Origin: CBDCXF01 sp965223755 | GTDB lineage: Bacteria; Acidobacteriota; Thermoanaerobaculia; Multivoradales; JAHEKO01 | NCBI GenBank assembly: GCA_965223755.1 | Contig: CBDCXF010000002.1 | Coordinates: 1,550,001 to 1,614,000, forward strand | Direction of reading: 5' to 3' | Length of the DNA: 64,000 bases | Shown: in pieces, positions 43,450 to 52,404 of the stretch | How positions within the stretch are numbered: position 1 is the stretch's first letter | Layout of the letters: each line of letters starts with the position of its first letter | The notes under the pieces: model-generated | Told to the model about the DNA's origin: nothing | Databases searched by the model: none | Seen by the model: only the letters and a program-made list of their open reading frames with translations | Position numbers and translations under genes: made by a program

Positions 43450-45381
43450 TCAGTCGCGGTCTACTTTGACTTCAACTTTCTCGCCATCAACTTCGAGCAG
43501 CAGTACACCGGTTTTGAGGTCGAAGTTCAGCAGTTTGCCGGGTGCACCGATACGCGACCAGTAGGTCTCGGCGTCCTTGCCCTTGTAGTCACGGATGGCG
43601 TCGACGAACTTGCCGACGAATTCCTGTCTTTCGACAGATAGCGACTGCGCCACGTTGGGGTTGACGAGCACCATCTGCGCTACGGTTTGGTCCGGTGCCT
43701 GGGCCGCCAAGTTGTCCTGAGTACGAGGCGTCTGGGCTGCTTCTGGTCGAGAGTCGTCGACTTGCGGCCGGGTCGGTGAGGCGACGTTGGCGTCGCGCAC
43801 CGCCTCGTAGCGCAGCCTGGAGATCGGTGCGAGGTCGTCGCGGCTGACCGGCGCCAGAACGTAACTGGCCGCCTTCTGATCGCCCGCCCGACTGTAGGCC
43901 TCGGCCGCCTTGAGGCGCACTTCCACGGCTTCCTCTTTGTCGTCGGATTCTTCATAGGCGGTGGCCAATTTATGCACCAGGATGGGGTCGACGTGGTAGC
44001 CGTGGTGCAGCGGATCGTCATCCTGATTCAGATCGAGTTCTTGGCCGACTTCGTAGGCGCGCCTCAGTTGGAATACGGCGGAATCGACTTTGCCGCTGTT
44101 GCCCCAGTCTCCCGTTTTCTCGGCGAGATAGGAATACACCTGTCCGAGAGTGCGGTGGTACTGGTAGATCTTTTCTTTCTGTGACGACCTGTACGCTTGG
44201 CCCTTGCCCTCGAAGAGCCGGAACTCGAATCTTCGCGCCAGTCCTTCGAGGCGTTCTTGATCCTCTTGCTTGGCGTACAAGTTGACCAGGTCGCGGACAG
44301 CGGCGGGGTCGATTTCCTGGTCCTCGGTCAAGGTGGCGGCGGCCTCGTAGCAGGCCTCGGCGACCTTGGGCTGCTGGCGCCGTTCGTAGTAGGTACCGAT
44401 CGAACGCATCAATTGGCGCATGGCGTCGCGCGGAAATACGCCCACCTCCGGTTCCTGCCACGGACTGCCTTGCTGCCACCACGACCAACTCATCCCGGCA
44501 TAGGCCCGCTGTGGCGGCGCGGTCGAATCGGCAGCGTACGAAGCTGCAATTCCGTAGGTCTTGAACAGCTCTTCGATTCCAGAACCGATCTGTGGGTCGC
44601 CACCGAATTCCGACAAGAACTCTGCAGTCGGCGACTCCAGGAAGGCCTCCGCATCTTGGGGTTTCTTGGCCAGGGCGGCCACAGCGACGGTCAGTAGTTC
44701 TTGCTTTTCGTCACGATCGCCAAGAGCTTCCAGAGCCAGGTCGAGCGCATCTTGCGAGCGCCCGTGGGTCGCAAGCCACCAAAGATAACGGTGGAGAACA
44801 CCCCAGTCGGCGTCTGGATTGCGGTAGTAGTCCTCGATTTTCTGCTTTACATCAAGGTTGTTGGGCTCGGTGCGCAACACGCGCTCGTAGGCGGCGAGCG
44901 CCTTTTGATCGTCTCCGGTGTCGAGCAGAAAGTCGCCGTAACTCGCCAGATAAACAGTCTGTTTGGCGTCATTCAGCTCGATTGCTTTCTGAAACAGCTT
45001 GTCGGCTCGTCCGGAATGGCCCTGCTGATGTAGGACTTTGGCGAGGTTGACCATCGTCGATCCCGACTCCGGCTTGAGCTTGAGGACACTCACATAGGAG
45101 TTCGCCGCCGACGCCAAAAGCTCCTGACGCAGATCGCCAGTTGAGCTCTCGCCCTCAACCTGATCGGCGAGGCCTTGATAGAAGATGAAGCGGGCGTAAG
45201 CGTCGAGATCGTCTTTTTCCTTGGCGTCTGCGATGCCCTGAACGAAGAGTTCCCGAGCGGCGTCGTAGTTCTGATTGCGCAGGGCTTCCTTGCCCCGCGC
45301 GCCGAGCGAGTCATCTCCGGCAAGAGGAACGGTAGCCAGAATGGCAATAACAATGAGTGGCAGGATGCGTGACTTGGTCAT
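43450..45381 (-). CDS. Exported TPR-repeat protein
   Basis: 643 residues. The ATG at 45381 has GAGGTGA upstream and begins the signal peptide TKSRILPLIVIAILATVPLAG; the open frame upstream of it has no start support. Several TPR units follow (GDFLLDTGDDQKALAAYERVL is the clearest), then helical repeats to about 560 and a small C-terminal domain (VGKFVDAIRDYKGKDAETYW, ending VLLLEVDGEKVEVKVDRD). Probably a periplasmic scaffold. It starts 10 bases after the preceding exported hypothetical gene, so the two are co-translated. TPR proteins commonly accompany CHAT proteases and may present targets or sense signals. Confidence 0.85.
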   Translation of the reverse strand: MTKSRILPLIVIAILATVPLAGDDSLGARGKEALRNQNYDAARELFVQGIADAKEKDDLDAYARFIFYQGLADQVEGESSTGDLRQELLASAANSYVSVLKLKPESGSTMVNLAKVLHQQGHSGRADKLFQKAIELNDAKQTVYLASYGDFLLDTGDDQKALAAYERVLRTEPNNLDVKQKIEDYYRNPDADWGVLHRYLWWLATHGRSQDALDLALEALGDRDEKQELLTVAVAALAKKPQDAEAFLESPTAEFLSEFGGDPQIGSGIEELFKTYGIAASYAADSTAPPQRAYAGMSWSWWQQGSPWQEPEVGVFPRDAMRQLMRSIGTYYERRQQPKVAEACYEAAATLTEDQEIDPAAVRDLVNLYAKQEDQERLEGLARRFEFRLFEGKGQAYRSSQKEKIYQYHRTLGQVYSYLAEKTGDWGNSGKVDSAVFQLRRAYEVGQELDLNQDDDPLHHGYHVDPILVHKLATAYEESDDKEEAVEVRLKAAEAYSRAGDQKAASYVLAPVSRDDLAPISRLRYEAVRDANVASPTRPQVDDSRPEAAQTPRTQDNLAAQAPDQTVAQMVLVNPNVAQSLSVERQEFVGKFVDAIRDYKGKDAETYWSRIGAPGKLLNFDLKTGVLLLEVDGEKVEVKVDRD

Positions 45382-45391
45382 GACCGTCACC

Positions 45392-46318
45392 TCAAAGCTC
45401 GTCGAGTGCGTCGTTGATTGTGGAGGGGCAGGCGTTGGAGTCGGGGGTGAACTGGCCGATATTGATCTTCCAACTCTGGGCGTTCTCGAGGTCGTCGCGG
45501 ATGGCCTCGTCGAACCAGATCGGCTCGGTGATTGAGTAGCCGCTGCGGTTGCTGCTGGCACTGAGAATCTGACTCACCACATTCCCCTCGCAAATGCCGT
45601 CAATGCGCAGCACGAAATCGGCGCTGAATCCTTGCTCGAGTTGGGCTTCGACGATCAGTTTGGAGCAACCCGGATCGCCTTCATTAGCGGAACAGGGCTT
45701 GCGACTGAGGCCTAGTTGACGAAAAGGAATGGGCACCGAGAGCCGGCTCTCTTGGCCGACCTGGGTGATGTCCACTTTTTCGGCCAATTGAACTTCCGAC
45801 AGCAGCTTGTCGACCAGACCCTCTTTGTCGAGCAGGCGCGCTTCGCCTTCGTCGGCGAGTACCACCCTCAACTTGTCCATTAACTGATTGCGGGCGAAAT
45901 CCGCCAGGCTGCCGATCTCAGGATCGAAGGTGATCGGTAGGTCGTCACATGCTCCGTAAAGGGGTTTGGTCAGCAGTGGTACGGAGTCGTTGCCGCTGCT
46001 GACGGTGCTCAACAGTAGATCGACACTCCAGCCGCAAAAACCGTGCTCCTCGCCGTCGACGACGGTCAACGCGAGCTGATGATCGGCCGGATCTGCGCTG
46101 TCTGGGGCCTGCCAGTCGACGAAGGGAAAGTGCACTTGGAGTTGCGCCAGCAGAGCGCTCAATCCGTCTTCTTCCAACCCGGGTTTCTGAGCGCCGAGCA
46201 GAGAATCTGGAAATACGTTGGGAGAGTCGAAGGTGAACGTCGCTTCGACTTTGGGAAGCTGTGCCAACGCCGGAGCACTACCGACGGCGATGGCGAGGAT
46301 GGTGATGAGTCGTCTCAT
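45392..46318 (-). CDS. Exported protein of unknown function in CHAT operon
   Basis: 308 residues with a signal peptide (RRLITILAIAVGSAPALA) and a mature domain with three Cys pairs spread along it (GFCGW/GACDD, KPCSANEGDPGCS, GICEGN...NACPS), suggesting periplasmic disulfides. No family is recognised. Spacing is tight: 21 bases after the CHAT gene and 10 before the TPR gene, a clear operon. Because the CHAT protein's C-terminal domain is predicted on the periplasmic side, this protein is a candidate partner or substrate. Confidence 0.75.
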   Translation of the reverse strand: MRRLITILAIAVGSAPALAQLPKVEATFTFDSPNVFPDSLLGAQKPGLEEDGLSALLAQLQVHFPFVDWQAPDSADPADHQLALTVVDGEEHGFCGWSVDLLLSTVSSGNDSVPLLTKPLYGACDDLPITFDPEIGSLADFARNQLMDKLRVVLADEGEARLLDKEGLVDKLLSEVQLAEKVDITQVGQESRLSVPIPFRQLGLSRKPCSANEGDPGCSKLIVEAQLEQGFSADFVLRIDGICEGNVVSQILSASSNRSGYSITEPIWFDEAIRDDLENAQSWKINIGQFTPDSNACPSTINDALDEL

Positions 46319-46339
46319 GATGACCTCGTGAACGAGTTT

Positions 46340-48460
46340 CTAGCCCAAGAAGACATTGGTGACCGTGGTCGAGTTGGATCCAGCGGCGAAAGGCTTGGTG
46401 AACACGGATACCCCGTTGACGGTGACCTCAATGCGAATCTCGTCCGCCGAGCGCAACTCGATATCTCTGTCGGTCCAATGGTTGGACAGTTTGTTTACCC
46501 AGTCCTCGCGCTGACCTTCCGGCACCTGATTTTCGTCCAAGTACGTGCGCAATTCGCTGACCAAGCGATCGCGATCGGTCAGCAGTTCATCGCGCATGGT
46601 CTGAGGACGGTCGCCGATGACCCATGAACCCACAGGAAGGTCGATGATCTCCTGCTTCCGACCATTGATCGTGAGTCGGATCTTCACCTCGGCTCCGGAA
46701 TTGACTTTGTTCCAGATCGCTGGCGTGGGGACCAGGCGCAAGATTCGCCGGCGCTCGAAGTCGTCCGGAATGCGGCAGCGCGTCGACCAGCCGGGCCGAA
46801 GCGTAGCCGTGCGCGGCCGAAAGCCGCGGCCGGGCTTCACGGTCACCTCCTGTGGTCGCCAGATCGAGCCCAAGAGAACCTTGCCTTTGGGCCGTTTGTG
46901 CACCGGCCATCCCTTTTCGCCAAGCGCAGGTTGCTCCGAGGTTAGGTCCAAATGGTGTTGGAGGCCACCACCTTCATCGGGGATGACGTAGAAAGAACTG
47001 GTGGCGGCTCCAACGCCGACGATGGCCACGACTGCCGCGGTCAGAAACTTGGTCGCGCTTCCTCGACCCAACCACCCAGCCAAGGAACTCACGATCGAAG
47101 TACCGACTAGGCGGTCCACGAGCGTGATGACGAGGGAGATCGCGGCAGTGAGCGAAGCGCCTCCGGCCACAACGTAGAGATTGGAGAACTTGAGCGACCA
47201 GTGCAGGAGGTAATAGGCGATGGCTAGCAACAGGACGGCGGCGGCGAGGCCGACGTTGACCTTGAATCTCGGCGTCAGTTGCCGGTCGCCTGGGGCACGA
47301 TCGGACGGGAACAACACACCTTGTGCGTTCAGATAGACGATTGGAGCGCCCCAGTCGCGCCCGTAGCTGTCATTGCTATCGAACATCGCCAGCCGACCGG
47401 CGGTGACTGCGGCGTCGATGGCGTTACCGGCGGCCAGTGAGCGATAGAACTCGGTACTGAAGGCGAGGGCTTTGTCGTCGCGGACTTTGAACTGCATCGC
47501 CACGACGGCCGGGATCCCGCTGCGGGTCAGGGAACGGGCGATACTACTCCAGGCGCGCACATCATCACCGCGCGCACTTTCGCAGGCCGCCAGCACCACC
47601 AGCCTGGTGCCGGAGTTACTCAAGTTGGTCGCTACATCTTGCGCCGGACGGCTGTCTTCGCTGCCGTCGTCGGCTTCAAAGAGCAAGACTCCCGACCCTT
47701 CTTCGCTACCGAATGAGGCGCCCATTTCGCCGCGGAAGTCACCGTGGCCGGCAAAGTGCAAAATGTGCGCGGCTTGGTTGAGCTCCGACCGCACCTGCTG
47801 CCAAGTCGAGTGGGGGCCGACGAAATGCAGCCCGGGCACTTCACTTGCCGCATTTCTGATCCGTTCGCTCTCTTGCTCCAGCGAAAGGCCGGCCGTGCCA
47901 GCGGGTTGGGCGGTAACGGCGATCAGGCGCAATGCCTCATCACCCAACGGTTCGAGGCTCTGCGGTGCCTGATGGTGGGCATCGTCGCGCACCAAGGAAA
48001 CGCGACGGTTGAGGGCCAGAAAGCCAAGGCTGGTTTTTTCGCCTTCCGCGACCCCGCCCGGGTCGACGTAGGCGTACTCCCATGGCAGTGTGGCCAACTC
48101 CAGCGACCCCAGACTCAGGCGAATGCGCAGGCCCTCCCGTTCGTCCAGTCGGTGCAATGAGTTGTTGTAGAGCTGGCGTGCTTTGAGCGGGAGGAGGATC
48201 GCCGCCAGATCCTCGCCCAAATGCACCAGGCCATCGAAGTCGAGGTCGCGGTGCTCAAGCTGCCGTATGCGGCCGCGAAGTCGGCCCGGCAACACCACGA
48301 CCTCATGATCGTCCGGTCCCTGGCCTCCGGCTGGCGAGTTGACCACCCGCACCTGGACCTGCTCTTGCTCCTCGACCCTGCGGTAGCCGTACACCTCAAG
48401 ATCGAAATTGCGAAAGGTGGTGATGGCCGACTTGCCTCTGTTCCAGCTCACGATTTCCAC
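46340..48460 (-). CDS. CHAT-domain caspase-like protease, membrane-anchored
   Basis: About 706 residues. The CHAT domain (about 100-385) shows the Cys-His dyad: His239 in ILHFAGHGDF and Cys293 in VVLAACESARG, plus WEYAY and GIPAVVAMQF. Three hydrophobic helices (about 403-421, 429-449, 472-492) follow, and a C-terminal domain of about 210 residues that would face the periplasm if CHAT is cytoplasmic. The start is GTG at 48460 or GTG at 48451 (GAGG eight bases upstream); both lie in or beside a 14-bp tandem repeat. CHAT proteins are clan CD peptidases used in bacterial defence, cell death and regulated proteolysis. Neighbours include a second clan CD protease and exported partner proteins. Confidence 0.9.
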   Translation of the reverse strand: MEIVSWNRGKSAITTFRNFDLEVYGYRRVEEQEQVQVRVVNSPAGGQGPDDHEVVVLPGRLRGRIRQLEHRDLDFDGLVHLGEDLAAILLPLKARQLYNNSLHRLDEREGLRIRLSLGSLELATLPWEYAYVDPGGVAEGEKTSLGFLALNRRVSLVRDDAHHQAPQSLEPLGDEALRLIAVTAQPAGTAGLSLEQESERIRNAASEVPGLHFVGPHSTWQQVRSELNQAAHILHFAGHGDFRGEMGASFGSEEGSGVLLFEADDGSEDSRPAQDVATNLSNSGTRLVVLAACESARGDDVRAWSSIARSLTRSGIPAVVAMQFKVRDDKALAFSTEFYRSLAAGNAIDAAVTAGRLAMFDSNDSYGRDWGAPIVYLNAQGVLFPSDRAPGDRQLTPRFKVNVGLAAAVLLLAIAYYLLHWSLKFSNLYVVAGGASLTAAISLVITLVDRLVGTSIVSSLAGWLGRGSATKFLTAAVVAIVGVGAATSSFYVIPDEGGGLQHHLDLTSEQPALGEKGWPVHKRPKGKVLLGSIWRPQEVTVKPGRGFRPRTATLRPGWSTRCRIPDDFERRRILRLVPTPAIWNKVNSGAEVKIRLTINGRKQEIIDLPVGSWVIGDRPQTMRDELLTDRDRLVSELRTYLDENQVPEGQREDWVNKLSNHWTDRDIELRSADEIRIEVTVNGVSVFTKPFAAGSNSTTVTNVFLG

Positions 48461-48502
48461 CTCACGACTTCAAACTCACGATTTCAAACTCGCGATTTCG
48501 AA
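48447..48502. repeat. Four tandem 14-bp repeats at the CHAT start codon
   Basis: CTCACGATTTCCAC (48447-48460), CTCACGACTTCAAA (48461-48474), CTCACGATTTCAAA (48475-48488) and CTCGCGATTTCGAA (48489-48502) are head-to-tail copies. On the coding (minus) strand each contains TCGTGAG or TCGCGAG, so GTG start and SD-like GAG are regenerated in every unit. A 14-base unit is not a multiple of three; copy change would move SD and start relationships. Confidence 0.88.
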
Positions 48503-48539
48503 CAATACGTCTTCAAATTCCAGTTTCGCGGTTGAGCGG

Positions 48540-49769
48540 TCATACCGCGTGGTAGGCCTGGAGCAAACTCAACCAGCGATGATCTTGGGCATAGCTGAGC
48601 TCGGCGTAGAAAGGTGAAATGCGGGTCAAGGGCGGCACTAGGTAGAGGCTCACGCCGCCGCAGTCGCTGACCTTGTCGCCCTCGTGGTCTTCGGCGACCA
48701 CGAAATTGTCTGTACCCGGCTCCAGCGCCGCCCGCACGCGCCGGGCCGCCTCGGCCATAGGGGCGGAAGCGCTCGCTTCCAGTTCGAGGCAGAAGTGCGC
48801 GACATCCCACAGGGTGTTGTTCCAAAAGCGAGCGGACTTGCGTTGCGCGTCCCAAATCTGCCGCGCCGAGTCGGGCATGTGTTCGGTGAGCGCTGTGGCC
48901 AGGTCGTCCAGGGGAGTCGCCAGTCGATCGACTTCGGCCAGGTCGACCGCACATTGGGTGACATCGCCGGCGTGATTGATGTCCCGGTACGAGGCCAGAT
49001 ACTCGGTGACGATGGTCCGCGCAAGATCGGCAGTTTCGATGTCCGGGTCGTCGGTCAGCGCCTTGAGCACGCGGTCATAGGGCCAACCGTTGTTGGGCTC
49101 GTTTTCCACTGAGGCGACCATATAGCGGGCGGCGTCGCGCAGTTCGTAGGCAACTTCGAAGTTGCTCATCAAGCAGGCGTCCATGCCCAAAAGGTCGACC
49201 TTGCCCCCGATGCGGTCACAGGCGTGGGCCATCACCCGAGCCAGTTCGATGGTGTCGAGTGAATGACCGCTGCCGTCGTCCGAGCAAATGGCTCGTTCGG
49301 ACGCGCTGGGCATTTCGAAGATGCGCGCGATGGTGGTGCGAAACATCGCCCGTCGCAGACGCGAGGAGGCTCGCTCGGTCACTTCCCGGGAGCTGTAATT
49401 CTGGGCGCCAACCGACCGAGCGACCCGATCGATCTCGCTCGGTTCCCAACCTCCACCGTGATTCCATAACACCAGGGCATAGCGCTGGGCCGGATAGTTG
49501 CCGACCGCCCAGTCGATGAAGTCGATCAGCGTTCGCGGATCGCCCGAGTCCGTTTCTGCAAGGCGTTCGACCGTTTCGTCAGCGCCGTCGCGGCGGATGT
49601 GAAAGCGCCGGGTGCCGTGGTTGCCCGCGTTGTCGAACTGGGCCACCACATCCACCTCGCCGGTCGATCCCACCCGACGCATTTCCGCCAGGTCGGTGTC
49701 TCCGGCCGTCGACAGATTGTTGTCACCGGCGATGTAGACCATGAACGTCCATTTGCGATTGGAACTCAT
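48540..49769 (-). CDS. Clostripain-like cysteine protease (peptidase C11)
   Basis: 409 residues from the ATG at 49769 (AAGGTG five bases upstream). The frame is open to 50045 but lacks start support there. It is recognisable as C11 from WTFMVYIAGDNNL at the N-terminus, the catalytic His104 in LWNHGGGW and Cys199 in LLGMDACLMSNFEVAYE. A likely activation/cleavage site cannot be placed. There is no signal peptide, so it is probably cytoplasmic. C11 and CHAT belong to the same clan (CD). It lies 79 bases upstream of the CHAT gene and likely begins the operon, divergent from the exported barrel-like gene at 50136. Confidence 0.9.
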   Translation of the reverse strand: MSSNRKWTFMVYIAGDNNLSTAGDTDLAEMRRVGSTGEVDVVAQFDNAGNHGTRRFHIRRDGADETVERLAETDSGDPRTLIDFIDWAVGNYPAQRYALVLWNHGGGWEPSEIDRVARSVGAQNYSSREVTERASSRLRRAMFRTTIARIFEMPSASERAICSDDGSGHSLDTIELARVMAHACDRIGGKVDLLGMDACLMSNFEVAYELRDAARYMVASVENEPNNGWPYDRVLKALTDDPDIETADLARTIVTEYLASYRDINHAGDVTQCAVDLAEVDRLATPLDDLATALTEHMPDSARQIWDAQRKSARFWNNTLWDVAHFCLELEASASAPMAEAARRVRAALEPGTDNFVVAEDHEGDKVSDCGGVSLYLVPPLTRISPFYAELSYAQDHRWLSLLQAYHAV

Positions 49770-50135
49770 GGCGCACCTTCGACTGCCGTTTGCTCGGGGA
49801 ACAAGCAGGAGTTCGCGTCCAGCGCGCGACCAGAAAAGAAGAGACCTTTCGCCATCTCCGACAACCATCTCCTTCGTGAAAACGCACATTAACTGTATCA
49901 AAGGGCTATCTGAACGATTCGACCGTCGGGGTGAAAAACGGCGATCGATTCCGTCTATCTCTGCAGAGAAGCCTTGGATGGACGCGCCAGTGTCAGAGAA
50001 CGCTGATTTGACAGCGAAAGACGACTTCCAATACCTTGGCTCCAATACCTGTGAACTCGGCGGCCGGCTCGCAAATGAGTCGCAAGGCGTGACATTGGCT
50101 CTGTCGGCCTCCAGGACCGAAGGGAGAGATCGATC

Positions 50136-51602
50136 ATGCCGTCTCGTCGTTTACATTCTCTGCGTGGATGTTTCTTGGCCGTAGTGGCCGCTGTGCTCGC
50201 GCCCGTTGCCTACGCGCAAGATTTCGAAGGAAGAACCGCTCACTCGCAATCCGAGGAAGTCGATTCCTGCTCAAAAGAGAGACTCCAGGGCGAGTTCAAA
50301 GCCTGGGCCGAATCCGCGGCCACCGGCTTTGGCGTCACTAAGTTGGAGGTATTGCGTCGTTTCGTCGCCGGCATCGACAGTGTCGATCTCAAGCTCAACG
50401 ACTCGGACATCAATCTGATTTGGAATCCCAGCCGCTACACCATGATCGAGGGCAAGATCATCAATGAGCCGGAACTGTATGCGCCCATCGCGACGCAGTT
50501 GGCCGAGGATGAAACGTCTCTCGATCGACTCAAGGAAGCGGCCAAGGATGGGGATGATTGGCAGATCACCGTTCGTTATCACCGTGAGCGAAAAAAGAAG
50601 AAGCTGGTGAAGCAGCGCGACGCAACGGGCGGGGTGGTTCGGCGAGCTGACGGCCAGCCACAAGAGAAGGTCGCGGTGCCGGTTGTTCCCACTGGACGTG
50701 TTGCGGTTTCGGAGGGCGCCAAGGATGGCGACCTCTACAACACGGTCCAGCGAGTGTTGGGGCATCTGGTCGGCGCCCCGAGTCTCAAACCAGAGCAGAC
50801 GTTGTGCGGTCAAATCGACCAAGTGCTTGATTCCGTCCTGTCGACAGGAAAGTTCCCCAAGTTGGCCGGCGAAGTGCGTGGTTTGATCGGTCGCAAAACC
50901 CTGACGAAAGAGGACATTACGAAAGTTGCGACTGCCCTCCCAGCGGCGATCACCAACACGCCCGAGTTCAGCTTCGAGGGCTTCTACCGTGGGCGCAGCG
51001 ATCTGGTGGGGCCGCGAAGCGAGTTCGGTTTCAAGGTGCGTTACGTGAGCCCCCTCAGCAGTGCCCGCAAGTACTTAGACGAACCTGGATCTTTCCTACG
51101 CTTTACGCGTAAAGCGCTCAAAGACCCCGAAAAGATCAATCAGCGCCGTCGCGTCGCCTTCCTCGCCGAGTACACCGATAGCGATGACTACACCTTCGAC
51201 ACCGAAGTCGTGCCCCTGGATCCTGTGGTGGTGGATGGTGGTGGTAAGTGGATGGCGTCGTTGGCCTACAGCGCCGAGGTCAGCGGCAACGCCTTGGTCG
51301 GTGAAGCGAAAGAGGGTAATCCGAATCGTCGCATTCGCTACGAATTCCAGGCCTCGTACGAGAACTTTCCCAACGACCCGATGCGAGCCGAAGACCGCAT
51401 CCTCGCCAAGGCTCTGGTGACCATCCCCTCCTTCGATCTCGCCAGCAGTCCGGTTCCGCTTGGGGACGTGTCGCTTGGCGTCGTTTGGGCCAGCGAGCCC
51501 GAATTTCTGACGGATCTGGAATTCGACAGCAAGCTGAGCGCGAAAGTAGGGCTGGTATTCAAGTTGGGGGAGGGGAAGAAGAAAGAGAAAGAAGAGGACT
51601 GA
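50136..51602 (+). CDS. Exported barrel-like hypothetical protein
   Basis: 488 residues. The signal peptide GCFLAVVAAVLAPVAYAQ is followed by a helical N-terminal half (about 40-270) with a basic patch (RERKKKKLVKQRD), then a C-terminal half of long alternating strands (EFGFKVRYVSP, GKWMASLAYSAEVSG, RIRYEFQASYENF, LSAKVGLVFKLGEG) that looks like an outer-membrane barrel. It ends in a Lys/Glu-rich tail. No family is recognised. It is divergent from the C11 gene across 366 bases and is followed 25 bases later by the CAP-domain gene. Confidence 0.75.
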   Translation: MPSRRLHSLRGCFLAVVAAVLAPVAYAQDFEGRTAHSQSEEVDSCSKERLQGEFKAWAESAATGFGVTKLEVLRRFVAGIDSVDLKLNDSDINLIWNPSRYTMIEGKIINEPELYAPIATQLAEDETSLDRLKEAAKDGDDWQITVRYHRERKKKKLVKQRDATGGVVRRADGQPQEKVAVPVVPTGRVAVSEGAKDGDLYNTVQRVLGHLVGAPSLKPEQTLCGQIDQVLDSVLSTGKFPKLAGEVRGLIGRKTLTKEDITKVATALPAAITNTPEFSFEGFYRGRSDLVGPRSEFGFKVRYVSPLSSARKYLDEPGSFLRFTRKALKDPEKINQRRRVAFLAEYTDSDDYTFDTEVVPLDPVVVDGGGKWMASLAYSAEVSGNALVGEAKEGNPNRRIRYEFQASYENFPNDPMRAEDRILAKALVTIPSFDLASSPVPLGDVSLGVVWASEPEFLTDLEFDSKLSAKVGLVFKLGEGKKKEKEED

Positions 51603-51627
51603 TTCAAGCGGGCGTTATCCTCCCGTC

Positions 51628-52386
51628 ATGAATTGGATCTACGACGCCGTTCTTCCCGGAAGGATGACGCACACGATTCAAGTTGAGGCAGATCGTGATG
51701 ACGTCGACTTCAATCTGATTGTGCTTGGCCCCGATGGGCGAGAGATCGCTCGCGATGACGCACCGGCGGCCGATGCCACTTGCACCTTCGACAGTGAGGT
51801 CGCAGGCAAATACGAACTTCGCATCGAGTTGGTTCGCGGGCGGGCGGGATTCTCTCTCAAGGCTACGTCACGGCCGCGCTCGGAAGGCAGTATGGAGGCC
51901 ATTCCCAAGGCCCCAACACAGATGCCACCAGCCAGCTCAGCCAGTCAACCGCGTGCCGAAAGTCAACTGAGCGGCAGTGAAGTTGAGGAGCTCGTCGAGG
52001 CGCACAATCGCTGGCGTGCTCGTTACGGGGTCGACCCGCTGCGGTGGTCGGACGAGCTGGCGGCGGTGGCCCAGGATTGGGCTGAGCGTCTTGCTTGGGA
52101 GGGCATGCGCATGCGCCACCGCTCGCCCAATCAGTACGGCGAAAACATCTACTGGTGTGCCGGCAAACACGCCACCCCTGACGAAGTGGTTGACGCTTGG
52201 GGCAGCGAAGTCGAGTTCTACGATCCCGAGCTCAACAATTGGTGGCCCAAGGCCGGTCATTGGAGCCAGGTCGTTTGGTCTTCAACCACCCACGTTGGAG
52301 GAGGGGTTGCCCGCGTTGGCGGTCAGGAGATGTGGGTCTGCAACTACGCTCCGCGCGGTAACTGGACCGGAGAGCGGCCGTTTTAG
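51628..52386 (+). CDS. CAP/SCP-domain protein with N-terminal PPC-like sandwich
   Basis: 252 residues. The first 80 form a PPC (pre-peptidase C-terminal)-like beta sandwich (HTIQVEADRDDVDFNLIVLG, KYELRIELVRG). Then comes a linker and a CAP domain (about 110-252) with AHNRWRARYGVDPLRW, GENIYW, GHWSQVVWSSTTHVG and CNYAPRGNWTG. These are the family signatures, including the two His and two Glu of the CAP cavity. There is no evident Sec signal at this start. CAP proteins bind lipids or act as protease-like or inhibitor-like secreted factors. It is probably co-transcribed with the barrel-like gene and convergent with the DUF305 fusion. Confidence 0.88.
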   Translation: MNWIYDAVLPGRMTHTIQVEADRDDVDFNLIVLGPDGREIARDDAPAADATCTFDSEVAGKYELRIELVRGRAGFSLKATSRPRSEGSMEAIPKAPTQMPPASSASQPRAESQLSGSEVEELVEAHNRWRARYGVDPLRWSDELAAVAQDWAERLAWEGMRMRHRSPNQYGENIYWCAGKHATPDEVVDAWGSEVEFYDPELNNWWPKAGHWSQVVWSSTTHVGGGVARVGGQEMWVCNYAPRGNWTGERPF

Positions 52387-52404
52387 ATTCCTCTGGTTCT
52401 CTCG

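Noticed and set aside
48447..48502. CRISPR array
   Set aside because: Head-to-tail 14-bp units without spacers; no cas genes in the window.
42012..49769. Type III-E CRISPR-caspase (Craspase) locus
   Set aside because: CHAT and TPR are separate proteins, the TPR protein is exported, and no Cas effector is present.
49770..50045. Upstream extension of the C11 protease
   Set aside because: No SD and no conservation pattern; ATG at 49769 has a good SD and begins the C11 domain directly.
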